Below are positions 1 to 10,984 of a DNA stretch of 24,345 nt, in pieces. The notes beneath the pieces are model-generated. The model saw nothing but the letters and a program-made list of their open reading frames with translations. It did not search any database and had not been told where the DNA came from. The position numbers were made by a program, and so were the translations under genes. Numbering within the stretch: position 1 is the first letter of the stretch; the number at the start of each line of letters is the position of its first letter. Source of the stretch: Brugia malayi. Taxonomy: Eukaryota > Nematoda > Chromadorea > Rhabditida > Onchocercidae. The stretch is taken from the NCBI RefSeq assembly GCF_000002995.4, contig NW_025062357.1:1-24345 (forward strand), in the 5' to 3' direction.

Positions 1-960
1 ATGCAGTGATTGCGTGCTACTAGCATGCAAACATTAATCGAACAATGTTCGCAAGCTTTTAAATGAATTTGGACGGAATAAAGAAAAGAATAATTTTGGC
101 TACCAATAATTTCTTGCTTCGGATTTAAAAATGAAATTTATTCAAAGCAAATAAACAAATAAATAAAAACACTTACCAAATTAACATATGGAAGCAATAA
201 TAGATGGAATGTAAAGATTGGCAGAAACAATTAGCGTATATTTGTGTAATTTCTGTGCAAGCATTAAAATGCTTACATAAACACTATAATTAGCATTGTA
301 TTTAGCAGATTTCTTCATAGAAATGAAATAGCGCATTTTGTTACTCTCCAAAATAAATAAATAATTTTTTTCTTTTAAAATCCTAAATGATTATATTTAA
401 TAATAACGCGTTTTGGACGGTCTAACAGTGATCATTATTATCAGTTGATCATTTGTAATTGATTTAAGTTAACATATTAAACTGAAATAATCAGCTGTGA
501 TTTCATTAATGATAATGGGTGATATTTCAGAATGCTTATAACGGAAAAGAAATGAAAAGGAGGGACAAGTAGGAAAACTTTAACAGGAAAGTAGGAAAAC
601 TATTATAAGAAGTGAAATTTTTTGGTGATATTTAGTGATCATAGCAAAGCTATACTTAATATGCAAATTTTCAAATGATTCATTATGCATACTGCTTGAA
701 TCAAATATGTATAAAGCAATATTATTAGTGATAAAATTCTTATAAAAATTTTTTCGCATATTGTTTAAAATGTATTTTTTGATGCATTCCAATTTTTGCA
801 TTGATTCATTTATAAATTTTTAAAAGCGGAAATGTAATTAGCTGTTTAAACAATTCGTAAACTAACTATAAAATCTATTTATTGATCAAAATGACAGAAT
901 TAAAAATGCCATGCTTTTTCAAATAATCTTTAACTTCTCAAAACTCAAAACCAAGCATCA
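1..960. other. AT-rich non-coding stretch
   Basis: No gene or RNA is supported here. All three frames on both strands are broken by frequent stops. The one longer ORF (580-801, minus) has a low-complexity K/N/F/I composition, typical of chance ORFs in AT-rich DNA. No repeat copies of the families described below are obvious before about 960. Confidence 0.6.
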
Positions 961-2080
961 ATGATTAACTAATTTGCAGCATTTTCTTAATAACGAAAAT
1001 TTAAATTTGAGTAAAAAATTAATTTTAATTGCAATAATGATTTAAAACTATGACTAATTAAAAATTTAATCAATTTTGCTATTGAAATAATGTTTAAAAT
1101 TCAATTATTATTGTTTAATTTATTATTCAAGTTGAAAAATGACTGCACCGAATGTGACCAGTGCAATACAGAGCAATGAAAATAATCAATTAAGTTCAAA
1201 TTATGTCTTTTTTCTAATTAAATTATATTTTTTAGTAGTTGAAACATTTAACTAAATTGAAATTTGCTAACCAGAACTTAATTTTAAATTCTATATACAA
1301 AAACTAATACAAATTGCAGCATTTTCTAATAATAAAAATTTAATTTTAACCGCAAGAATGGTTTTAAACTATCACTATTTAAAAATTTAATTTATTTTGC
1401 TGCTGAAATAATGTTTAAAACTAAATTATTAAAATTATTTAAATTGAAAAGTGACCACACCGAATGTGACCAGTACCCATACAGAGCATGGAAAACCATC
1501 AATTAAATTCAAATCATGTATTTTTCAAATTAAATTATATTTTTTAATAGTTCAAACACTCAATTAAATTGAAATTTGCTAGAACCAGAACTTACTTTTA
1601 AGTTCTATATACAAAAACTAATACAAATTGCAGCATTTTATTAATAATAAAAATGTAAATTTGAATTACAAATTAACTTTAATTGCAAGAATGATTTATT
1701 ATTTTTGAACTTAATTGATTATGTTTTATGCATTGTACCAGAGCTGGTCATTTATTGTGTGGTCATTTTATAGTTTAAATATTAAAATACGCTTTTGTAA
1801 TTGAGTTTTACGTAAAAATTCATCAGCAAAATTAATAAAACTTTCAATTAATCATGGTTTCAATTCAATTTAAGAATTAAATAATATATTCAATTAAGTT
1901 CAAAATATTGCTATTTTTAGTAGTTTTGGCACTTTATTAAAATTAAAATTGGTAATTTAGAACAAATTTCCTTGTTTAATGTAAGAAAACAATTACAAAT
2001 TTTTAAATTTTTAAAAAAATCAAAATTTAAATTTGAAATAAAATCCAATTTAAATCAATTAAATTTAAAAATGGTAATAA
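960..2080. repeat. Dispersed repeat family A, copies in mixed orientation
   Basis: Landmarks of family A in plus orientation recur here: 'gcagcattttc', then 'tgaccacaccgaatgtgacc', then 'aatcaattaagttcaaat', then 'ttgaaatttgctagaacc', then the next 'gcagcatttt'. The 'gcagcatttt' landmark sits near 976, 1316 and 1630, so the unit recurs every 315-340 bp. From about 1700 to 1900 a diverged copy lies in the opposite orientation ('attgtaccagagctggtcat...gtgtggtcat'). No coding capacity and no terminal inverted repeats or target duplications could be fixed by eye. It may be a non-autonomous element or a degenerate satellite. Boundaries are approximate. Confidence 0.75.
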
Positions 2081-2084
2081 TTAT

Positions 2085-2600
2085 AAATCATTCTTGCGAT
2101 TAAAATTAAATTTTAATTCGAATATAAATTTTTATTATTAAGAAAATGCTGCAATTTGTATTAGTTCCCTTATATGAAACTTAAAAACAAGTTCTGGTAT
2201 TGGCAAATTTCAATTTAATTAAGTGTTTGAAAAACTTAAAAACATAATTTAATTAGAAAAAAAGACATAATTTGAACTTAATTGATTATTTTCTATGCTC
2301 TGTATGGTCACTGGTCACATTCGGTGTGGTCACTTTTCAATATAAATAAAAAATTAAACTTTAATAATTGAGTTTTAAACATTATTTCAGCAGCAAAATT
2401 AATTAAATTTTTAAATAGTGATAGTTTTAAATCATTCTTGCAATTAAAATTAAATTTGAATTCAAATTTAAATTCTTATTATTAGGAAAATGCTGCAGTT
2501 TGTATTGGTTCCTTTATATAAAGCTTAAAAATAAGTTCTGGTTCTAGCAAATTTCAATTTAAATAAATGTTTAAGCTACTAAAAATTATAATTTAATAAG
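2085..2600 (-). repeat. Family A repeat, inverted orientation
   Basis: This is the reverse complement of the 960-1700 unit. It reads 'aaaatgctgcaatttgta' near 2145 and 'gaaaatgctgcagtttgta' near 2486, about 340 bp apart. Between them lies 'ctggtcacattcggtgtggt', the complement of the conserved core. The inverted arrangement relative to the neighbouring copies could form long hairpins or arise from inversion. Edges are approximate. Confidence 0.75.
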
Positions 2601-2609
2601 ACTTTAAAA

Positions 2610-2760
2610 GTTAACTTTAAAGCAAACTTTCATTGCAGAAATTAATTAAATCTGCAATTATAATTGATTTCAAATATTTTTTAAATATTAATTTTAGTCA
2701 CAAATCCAGATAGGATTACTTAAGAAATTTCGACAGATTTTAAAAGTTTTAATTTTTAAG
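2610..2760 (+). repeat. Dispersed repeat family B, partial copy
   Basis: Family B landmarks are present in order: 'gttaactttaaagcaaactt', 'cattgcagaaattaattaaa', 'caaatccagataggattact', 'taagaaatttcgacagattt'. The same string of landmarks recurs at 3480-3640 (inverted), 12390-13310 and 17280-17430. It is sandwiched between family A copies. Confidence 0.75.
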
Positions 2761-2779
2761 TTTTATATAAAAGAACTAA

Positions 2780-3355
2780 TTCAAACTGCAGCATTTTCCT
2801 AATAATAAAAATTATATTTGAATTAAAATTTAATTTTAATTGCAAGAATAGTTTATAATTATCACTATTTAAAAATTTAATTAATTTTGCTGCTTAAATA
2901 ATGTTTAAACTCAATTATTAAAATTATTTAAGTTGAAAAATGACCACACCGAATGTAACCAATGAGCATAGAAAATAATGAATAAAGTTCAAATTATTTC
3001 TTTTTTCTAATTAAATTAGAGTTTTTAGTAGCTTAAACACTTAATTAAATTGAAATTTGCTGATACCAGAACTTATTTTTAGTTTTATATAAAAGAATTA
3101 ATTCAAATTGCTGCATTTTCCTAATAATTAAAACATAATTTTGAAATAAAATTTTGATTTTAGTTGCAAGAATGGTTTAAAACTATCACTATTTAAAAAT
3201 TTAATTAATATTGCTGCTGAAATAATGTTTAAATTCCAATATTAAAATTTTTTAAGTTGAAAAATGATCACACTGAGTGTGACCAGTGACCATACAGAGC
3301 ATAGAAAGTTTTCAATTAAGTTCAAATCATGTCTTTTTTTCTAATTAAATTATAC
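2780..3355 (+). repeat. Family A repeat, about one and a half tandem units
   Basis: Plus-orientation family A. 'ctgcagcattttcctaataa' lies near 2787 and 'gctgcattttcctaataatt' near 3110, about 325 bp apart. The core is degraded near 2940 ('tgaccacaccgaatgtaacc') and well preserved near 3265-3292. Confidence 0.75.
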
Positions 3356-3660
3356 AAAGTCATTAAGTTCGAAATATTCATTTTAAAATGAATTATATTT
3401 TTCCAGCATTGGCAGATTTTAATTGAAACAGAATTATAAAGAAAATATTAAAACATTTTTAATATTCGATTTAATAAAGCTTTTAAAATCTGTCGAAATT
3501 TCTTAAGTATCCCTATCTGGATTTGTGATTAATTATTTAAGAAATATTGAAATTAATTGTAAATGCAGATTTGATTAATTTCTGCAATGAAAGTTTGCTT
3601 TAAAGTTAACTTTTAAAGTCTAAAGTTACCATAAATATCAAAAACAGTCAAGCAGATCAA
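3355..3660 (-). repeat. Family B repeat, inverted orientation
   Basis: Reverse complement of the B unit: 'aaaatctgtcgaaatttctt' near 3484, 'tttctgcaatgaaagtttgc' near 3579, then 'agtcaagcagatcaagttta' near 3646. It adjoins family A copies on both sides, so A and B are interleaved rather than independent clusters. Confidence 0.75.
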
Positions 3661-3664
3661 GTTT

Positions 3665-4010
3665 ATAATCTATTTTAAAATTTTATTAATTTTGCTGCTG
3701 AAATAATGTTTAAAACTCAATTATTAAAGTTTAATTTATATTTTTCTAAGTTGAAAATTGACCACACCGAGTGTGACCAGTGACCATACAGAACATAGAA
3801 AATAATCAAGTTCAAATTATGTCCTTTTTTCTTATTGAATTATATTTTTTAGTAGCTTAAACATTTAATTCAATTGAAATCTGCCAGAATTCTTTTTTAG
3901 TTTTGTATAAAGGAACTAGTACAAATTGCAGCATTTTCCTAATAATAAAAATTTAAATTTGAATTAAAATTTAATTTTATTTGCAAGAATGGTTTAAAAC
4001 TATCACTGTT
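3665..4010 (+). repeat. Family A repeat copy
   Basis: A full-length plus-orientation unit with a well-preserved core. It contains two TGACCA hexamers separated by one base at 3774-3786, and ends with the 'gcagcattttcctaataata' landmark near 3927. Confidence 0.75.
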
Positions 4011-5271
4011 TTACAAATACTTTATTCAAATTTAATATGATATCCTTTGATGATTCATTTTTTTTTTGTTTAATTTCTTTTGCATGAAAATATTTCATTA
4101 CTAATTTAATATTATTTAATCGTATTTATTGGAATATATTTCATTTTATTTCAATAGATTAAATGAAATCAATGAAATGACTTTATATTGATTTCACATT
4201 TTAAATTATAATTTCTTTCTACTAATTAATTAAGTTTATAATCAGTTTAAAAAGCTAAATTTCTATGCATTCCAAATTTTCATATAAACCTAACAAATTT
4301 AATTAAATTTCTCTTTTTCCTAGTTATCTCTTGAGTTATCTTCTTACCTCCTAGTATCTTCTTGAGATATGAACCGTAAATTAATCAAAATTCTTTTTTT
4401 GTAATTATTAAGATTTAGTTGAAAATACTTTACATAGATATAATGAACACATTTTGCATCATGTACTATTACTAATCATTATTAATTTTAAAAAACACAA
4501 ATTTAATAAATATAAATCTTCTTTTTGCTATCTTTCTCTTCCCGTGCAAAAAAAAAGAAAATTAATTGTAGAAGAATGAAAAAGATTAAACGATTAGTTG
4601 AGTATTTAATTACTTCCATAAGTTTTGAAGCAAATTTAAATTACAAATTTAATTATTATTACCTTCTTTTTAACAATCTTATTTATCTATGAATAAAAAA
4701 TTAGTATATTTCTGTAATCATTGCTCTAAATTAATATTTATTTTAACACATTTAAACATTTCGATATTTTATTTTGTTAGTTTCATTTCCATAACAGAAA
4801 AATATGTATAAAAATAGAATGAAATTCATTAAAAAAAATTTTTGTTTTTGTCTTGTTGTTACTGAAAGTAATTTAGAATGGAATAATTTGAATGATGCAA
4901 AATTTTGATAATTAATTTTTTTGCAGATGTAATTTTTATTAGATAATTAATTTTGAATTAGTCGATTAAAAACATCGATAACTATTTTCTGATGCTAATG
5001 CTTTTGTAACAAAAGTAATGGACCTATGCAGTACGCTTCTCCCATCTATCTTAAAAGGTTTTCATTTTCTCATTTATTTTATCACTAGTTAATTTTTATT
5101 ATTTAGTTTATTTATTCAAATATCGTTTACAATCCTAAATTTAATCTATATGTTAATTTAAAATTTTACTAAATACAAATGATTGAAATGAAGATTAATT
5201 GATTTTCATGTTCATATAAAGCAATCGTATATTTATTTCATTCAACAATTTGCAAACGTAAATTCTTCATA
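4011..5271. other. AT-rich non-coding stretch
   Basis: No ORF, RNA gene or repeat copy is supported. The sequence is dominated by A/T runs. Around 4317-4360 there is a small local duplication of 'gttatcttcttgag'-like text in a pyrimidine-rich stretch. If hif-1 continues downstream on the minus strand, this stretch is most likely intronic to it. Confidence 0.5.
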
Positions 5272-6752
5272 ATGACGTTTATCCGTGACGTTGATACGTT
5301 ATATACGTGCAGATCACCGTATTATCTTTATCGACCGTATCAGCTTGAAATTCAACGAACAACAATTCCTAACAATTCAGCAGTGCTTCATCGTACACCA
5401 AATCTTGATATCTTATCAGAAATTAATCGACGATCTAGACGACTCGAACGTATTGTTTCTTATCAAAAAATTTTAACAGTTACTCAGGTATTTTCGTTTT
5501 TTGTTTTGAATTTTGATAAAAATTTGAATGTAATAAGTTTTACTTTTCGAAAACATTTGTAATAATCTAAGAATTATATGAGTTAATGATTGAAAAAATT
5601 ATTATTTTTTCATAATATATTTGGATTTAACTTTTACTTAAGAAATATTTTCAATATTTTCAATTATTTCGTTTTAAAAATTAGTGATAACTACTTACCT
5701 GTCAATTTGAATTTGCCATAACATGTTGAAAATTAAATTTGAATTTATTATAAATTTTTTTACTATTTTTTTTTTTTGTTAATTTTTGCTATAAGAAAAG
5801 TAAAAACAGAAAATTCAAGTTTTTTTTTTTTTTTTTTGATAGTAATTTTTCTAAAATAAAAGAACAAAAAACTTTATAATTTAAAGCATAAAAAGCAACT
5901 AAATTATTAATTATTTGTGTAATTTATAAATATCAAATGACAGCATATATACGAAGGGTTAAATTTTATATGTTATTTTCAATTAAAATAAATTACAAGA
6001 AATAATTTTCGTTTTTATTTCACATTTTAAAAAAAAAAAACAAAAAAAAGGAACGATTCTTTTAGATGTTACTTTCACTACTTTTGATTATAATGGAAAT
6101 GACAAAATTTTGTTAATATGGGAGCATTTCAATAATTGGGAACAAAAATTTGTCCTCGTAAGTTTAATCATTCATTTCATTTAAATAGCATTTAAATACT
6201 AATAAAATATACTAATTTCTTTTTTTAATCTTTTTTTTTTTTTTTGAAAGTTAAAGTATTTGCAATTGAAAATTATGTTCATTTTGCTGAAAAGTTAGCG
6301 ACAGAAAATTTTAGAAAATAATCGAAATAATAGAAAGAATTCAGAATGATAATTATTGATAATTTCAGATATGCGAAATGTTTCAACCAATACTTTTGCT
6401 ACTATTGCATTTATAACATTTTATAGCGTTTTGCGACCAACAAAAGTATCACACAAATCGCTATCGCATCACTTGTCGCAACATTAATACCATTATTTCT
6501 GTTTCCCACTCAATCGCCATTTGTGCTCAGTAAGTTAAATTTTTCAATTTCAATTTTTAGTTTTTTTAATGATAAATTTTATTATCAATGAAATGCTCGT
6601 TTAAATGACAAATTGGATTATTATTATCAATGCAACTCAATTTATATAACTAAGAAAAAAAAATCTGCAGAAATCATTTATAATCCATAAATTATTATTG
6701 TAAATTCTAATTTCTATTTTTAGTGATAATCAGAATTTTAGCGTTAATTTAA
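5272..6752 (+). CDS. Candidate small membrane protein, 3-4 exons
   Basis: I do not recognise this protein, and the gene model is tentative. Exon a (5272-5487, ATG start, phase 0 at CAG|GTATTT) gives a basic 72-residue segment rich in R, Y and L, ending RLERIVSYQKILTVTQ. Exon c (6427-6529) follows a TTTTATAG acceptor in the matching phase. It encodes RFATNKSITQ and then a hydrophobic helix, IAIASLVATLIPLFLF. It ends at A|GTAAGT. A possible last exon (6724-6752) adds MIIRILALI and a stop. Another open block (6066-6157) has good splice sites but a phase that fits only exon c, so it may be an alternative or chance exon. The predicted topology is a cytosolic basic N terminus followed by one or two membrane segments. 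It resembles a fragment of a multi-pass transporter only superficially. It lies opposite hif-1, possibly nested in a hif-1 intron. Confidence 0.35.
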
Positions 6753-7295
6753 ATTCAGTGAAACATTTTTTCTATTTTGTTCTTACTAAATTTGAAAATT
6801 TTCTTTCACTCTTTTTTTTTTGATTTGATTTAAAACAAAAGTAGACAAATTCTTTCAGCAAGATTATTTTCTTTTAAAATAAGTTTTATCTCTTAAAATT
6901 CACGACTGCTTTTTAATCGAGTTTGAAATTTAAATTTTATTAAGTGAGTTTTATAAGAATATACATGTGCAAGAATATACATTAATTTATTAGTTTTATA
7001 ATTTTATACATAGTTTATATGAATATATATTACAAACACAACAGACAATCGCTGCACTAACAAGAAGTAGAGAGAACAATTTCATAAAGTAGAAATGCTT
7101 TCTCGAAAATCGTCACCCATCTGATAATAAGGGTTATTGAGGAAAAACTTTTTTTCTCACATTTATGATGTCGTCTTCAATACAATTTTCAACAGAAATA
7201 GTAGGCATAAATTTTTTATTTCGTTTAAATCAATCTATTTAGAAAAGCGGAAAAAAAAAAAAAAAACTGTTTGAAAAAAGGAAAATGTAACATAC

Positions 7296-8101
7296 TTGCG
7301 TAAGTCCGAGGTAGATGGAGACACTTTCACTAACGTATAGGATGATACCATCCAGGTCAACAATAGCCAGAAAACCATCTAAACACTCTAGCAATGTTGT
7401 TTCAGACCATAAACATCGATGTTCCTCAGTGAGATTAGTTTTCAAAACTGAAATTATTTTTATTCCAAAAATTTGAAAGATTCAAATTATTTAAATTCAA
7501 AAAAAAAACTTTTGAAGTTCCAGATAAAAACTATTGGAATATTTACTGTCACATAAGGTATCCAACAAAGAGATCGAAATCTGAGCATCAAAATTGAAAA
7601 TTAACATCCAGTAATTTCAAGGAATCTCTTTCCGGCATTTTCAAATAAAGCTAAACAATATATTGGGAAGATTTATTACTCCCACTAATTCTAACGGCTA
7701 GATTCCAATGATGTTTTTAAATAACCTGCTTGCTTACGCTGCAACTGGTGTGCATTTCAGGTTTTCATAGCTAAAGTTGAAGAAAAATGAATTTGCCTAA
7801 TGTTTGCAGATGCAAGAAAAACAATTCTTGCATTACTGTAAGCTGTTTATTATGAAAATTTACATAATGCAAGATATCAATAATTCTTGTTAACAAAAAA
7901 AAAAAAATACATTTCGTTGCAACTTTTCGTAACCGGCAAAGAGTCAATGCAACCCGCAATATAGCAATCCGATCCACATGTGTAACTGTTGCTTCATCAA
8001 CAATTGGTATCACTACTTTGAGATCCGTAAAGATATCCGCTTCCTTACCACGTCGATCACGTGCAGCAAAACGAGATGACTCCCGACGTCGGTCAAGATT
8101 T
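7296..8101 (-). CDS. hif-1: Hypoxia-inducible factor 1 (bHLH-PAS), partial
   Basis: Two exons of a HIF-1-type transcription factor are visible. HIF-1 dimerises with the ARNT orthologue (AHA-1 in nematodes) and activates hypoxia-response genes; in normal oxygen it is hydroxylated and degraded. Exon 8101-7911 follows a T-rich TTTAG acceptor. It encodes the basic region [19 protein letters not shown] and a helix-loop-helix ending [20 protein letters not shown], then VATK. Its donor leaves one base. Exon 7447-7296 completes that codon and encodes the start of PAS-A, with [20 protein letters not shown], then [14 protein letters not shown] at CAG-like CAA|GTATGT. From memory, the pattern closely matches C. 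elegans HIF-1. The first exon (needed in phase 2 before 8101) and everything after mid PAS-A (rest of PAS-A, PAS-B, the proline-hydroxylation region) were not found. They probably lie beyond large introns or outside the window. An AHR or SIM relative is the main alternative, but the basic-region wording favours HIF. Confidence 0.85.
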
Positions 8102-8229
8102 CTAAAAAAAAATAAAAAAAAACTAGTATTTTCAGATGCATACAATGAATGCAAAAACAAATCACCTGATAAATCCCTTCTATTTCGATTCAAAAGATTT
8201 CATTCGGACAATATTAGTATAACTTAAAG

Positions 8230-10980
8230 TAAAATCAATGGTGAAAACAATTTGGTGGTTGGTAATTATTAGTTTTTTTTTTTCTTTTTATCAATGAACT
8301 ATGTCAATTTGAAAAGAATGAATAGAATTAGACTGTGCAATTTATTTTTTTTTATGTGAAATAGAATTACTTCATTGATACAGTCATTAAAATATTAATC
8401 ATTAAGAATTAACTGATAGATTACCTATTAATTCAGCAATATTATTTCCATCGAAATTTTATTTAACAATTGGAATCATCTTAACAACAAATTCTTAAAT
8501 TATTTCGCATCCGAACTATTCAACAATTTGTAAGCATAAGTTAACAACTGATAAAGTTCGAATTACTTTGCTGTAATGCTAAGGAACGAACATTGCAGTA
8601 AAAAAAAAAAAAAAAAAAGAACCCATTCGAACTTGCGACTAACACATCGTGTAAAATAATTATCATATAAAATAACAGATCGTATAAAATAATTCTGTCC
8701 TGCTGATAAGATCACTTATCAGTGTCATTTGCTTTCTAAACAAGCAGCTTATTCCCTTTTTTTTCCTCATTATTTGTCATTTCACCCTTTTCCATCTTGC
8801 AATTTCATTTTGTTACTTATATTTAAGTAACACTTAAAGTCATTAGCAATAAATTTTTTGCAACAATTTTATAAACATAATTAATTAATTACTCCGATGA
8901 CAAATGATAAATGTAGAAAAGCAAAAACAGCTTAATCTCATCACTCTTCTATGATCGATCATTTTTCATAAAGTTAAATATGCAGTTAAAAGAAAAAATA
9001 AGCGACAATTGTAATAAAAAAATAAAGAATAAAACTTTCCATCTCTTAATTCAACCTATTTGCCACAATAATTTTTCTATCTTTATCATAAAATATCCAT
9101 CTTTTTGTTACATTCTTCGCAGCACTAATTCATCTCTTATTTTCCTATCATAGATCATTCAGGCAGAAGTTGTTAGCTCAATTAAATCTTCTCTCATACT
9201 TCTTATCTTTCAATAATAAAAAAAAAAACCATAAAGATATATCGATATAGAGTAGAGCTAAACTAAAAGTAATCATTATTCATATTTTAAATATTACACA
9301 AAAAATCTTAATAGAAATTGTATTCCTTATAAAATATATTTCATATCAAAAATATATTTAAATTATACTTTCTAATTACTGATTAAATAATTATCATGAA
9401 ATTAATCTCATCCATTATATATTCATAAATGATACAAATCAAAATAATTGATTCAAATTATCAAAAATGAAAAAAATAAATTAATTAGGGATTATGTTAC
9501 ACAAATAACAATTCAAAGAGAGAGAGGGAAGAGAAAGAGAAAGAAAACATAAATTCTGAACCATAAATTATAACAAAATCGAACAATAATTCGTAGAAAT
9601 ATATTTTAGTACAATCTTATCCTTAATTTTTAGCATTTGCATAAGAAAAAAGGAAGTAAACATAATTAAGAAACCAAAAAACTTTGAAAATCCGCCTTTC
9701 CAGGGTGGCATTAATTTCACTAATCGGAATTAGTCGCATGCTGCACCCAAACCCACTGCTAAATGATCCTTTGAGGGATTTATTTCGTGTGATTCAACTT
9801 AGGATAAAGTTATTTCCGTTACTCAGAATTCTCTAATTATCTTCCCAACTCTCTATTTTTATTAACTCTCATCGTCTTTCTCACACCATAAATACACTCT
9901 TCTCACTTCACCTATAATCATTAATTAGTTAATTAATTGCTATTTACAATTAATTTTATCTTCTGAGCATTTGGTAGAATTCGTTCGAATATTCTAGCCT
10001 ATATCATAACAAATAAAAAGATGTCACCAGCATGAAGGTAGGTTATGAAGGTGGTTTAATAAAAATGTAATGTTAAACAAATAAGTTCAAATGATTTCAT
10101 AATGTTGATCGAACCTAATCATTAAATTCGCTGTAACTCAAAACAATATTCACTAAATGAATTAATCATTTTCAACGTACATATTTATACTTAAAATTCA
10201 TTTTTTGCATTTAAAATGAATTAAAAATGATTAGATGGGATCAATTACTTTTGATTTTATTATTTATTAATATTTCAAAAAATTCTTTTCACAATTTTCT
10301 GCCGTGATAAACAAAGAGATGATACTAACATGAAAGAAAATCATGACCATGAAGATGGCGTATTGCCAGTAAATTCAAAATACTTTTATGACGTTGATTA
10401 ATTTTATTTTTGTAACTTCATTAGTATTTTAAAATTTACATTTTCGTTAAATTTATAGTTTGAGCCATTAAGAATGTTGTTAGCTCCACTAATTCAAATC
10501 ATTTTGAATGCATGGATTAATATTTTCTTACGTAATTATGTAAATCACTTAATTGAGGTCAATTTTTGGGATCAATTTTTTAAAAAAATTAATTTATTAT
10601 TTGACATGTAATGACTATCTGATTTTTTAATAAACTAGAAATATTATTCGAAAATTGCTAAAACAACAAAAATGAAATAATTTAAAATGAGATTTAAGAG
10701 AGAAAATGCATAGAAATTAAGCATACCGTTGTCCCGAAGACATAAGTTATAGCAGCATCTCACTGAAATGCTTTCTAGTTTGAATAGCATATGGCATTGA
10801 ATATTGATATGCTTGCTTAATCGTAAGGAAGCACTGCAATTTATAAACTATATTTGATTATTGTTTATGAGAAAAGTTCACTTTGAAATTAGGTGAAGAA
10901 TAAATTGTAATAAATAAATTGGAAATATAATAACAATAAGACATTATAGTAATTTAATAACACTACTACTAATAGTAATA
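8230..10980. other. AT-rich region upstream of the hif-1 bHLH exon
   Basis: No coding exon could be supported on either strand. The stretch holds long A/T runs, a purine-rich 'agagagagagggaagaga' tract near 9520, and a slightly GC-richer patch near 9690-9800 whose frames are all broken. Since the N-terminal hif-1 exon must lie upstream on the minus strand, this is either its first intron or its promoter region. Confidence 0.4.
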
Positions 10981-10984
10981 ACAA

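Noticed and set aside
6376..6529. MFS transporter fragment suggested by the helix IAIASLVATLIPLFLF followed by IIRIL
   Set aside because: No preceding TM1-TM2 segment or loop motif of the family was found; the resemblance is generic hydrophobicity.
8160..8193. Reading hif-1 upstream into RNRRDLSG as its N terminus
   Set aside because: The frame passes through a poly-F stretch that is really the acceptor tract. It begins at a TTG just after an in-frame TGA, and its possible donor leaves the wrong phase for the exon at 8101.
8018..8227. Plus-strand ORF over the bHLH exon
   Set aside because: It is the antisense shadow of the hif-1 bHLH exon, which matches a known family.
8600..8660. tRNA-like B box ('agttcgaatgggtt' on the minus strand)
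   Set aside because: No A box and no cloverleaf pairing can be drawn at the expected distance.
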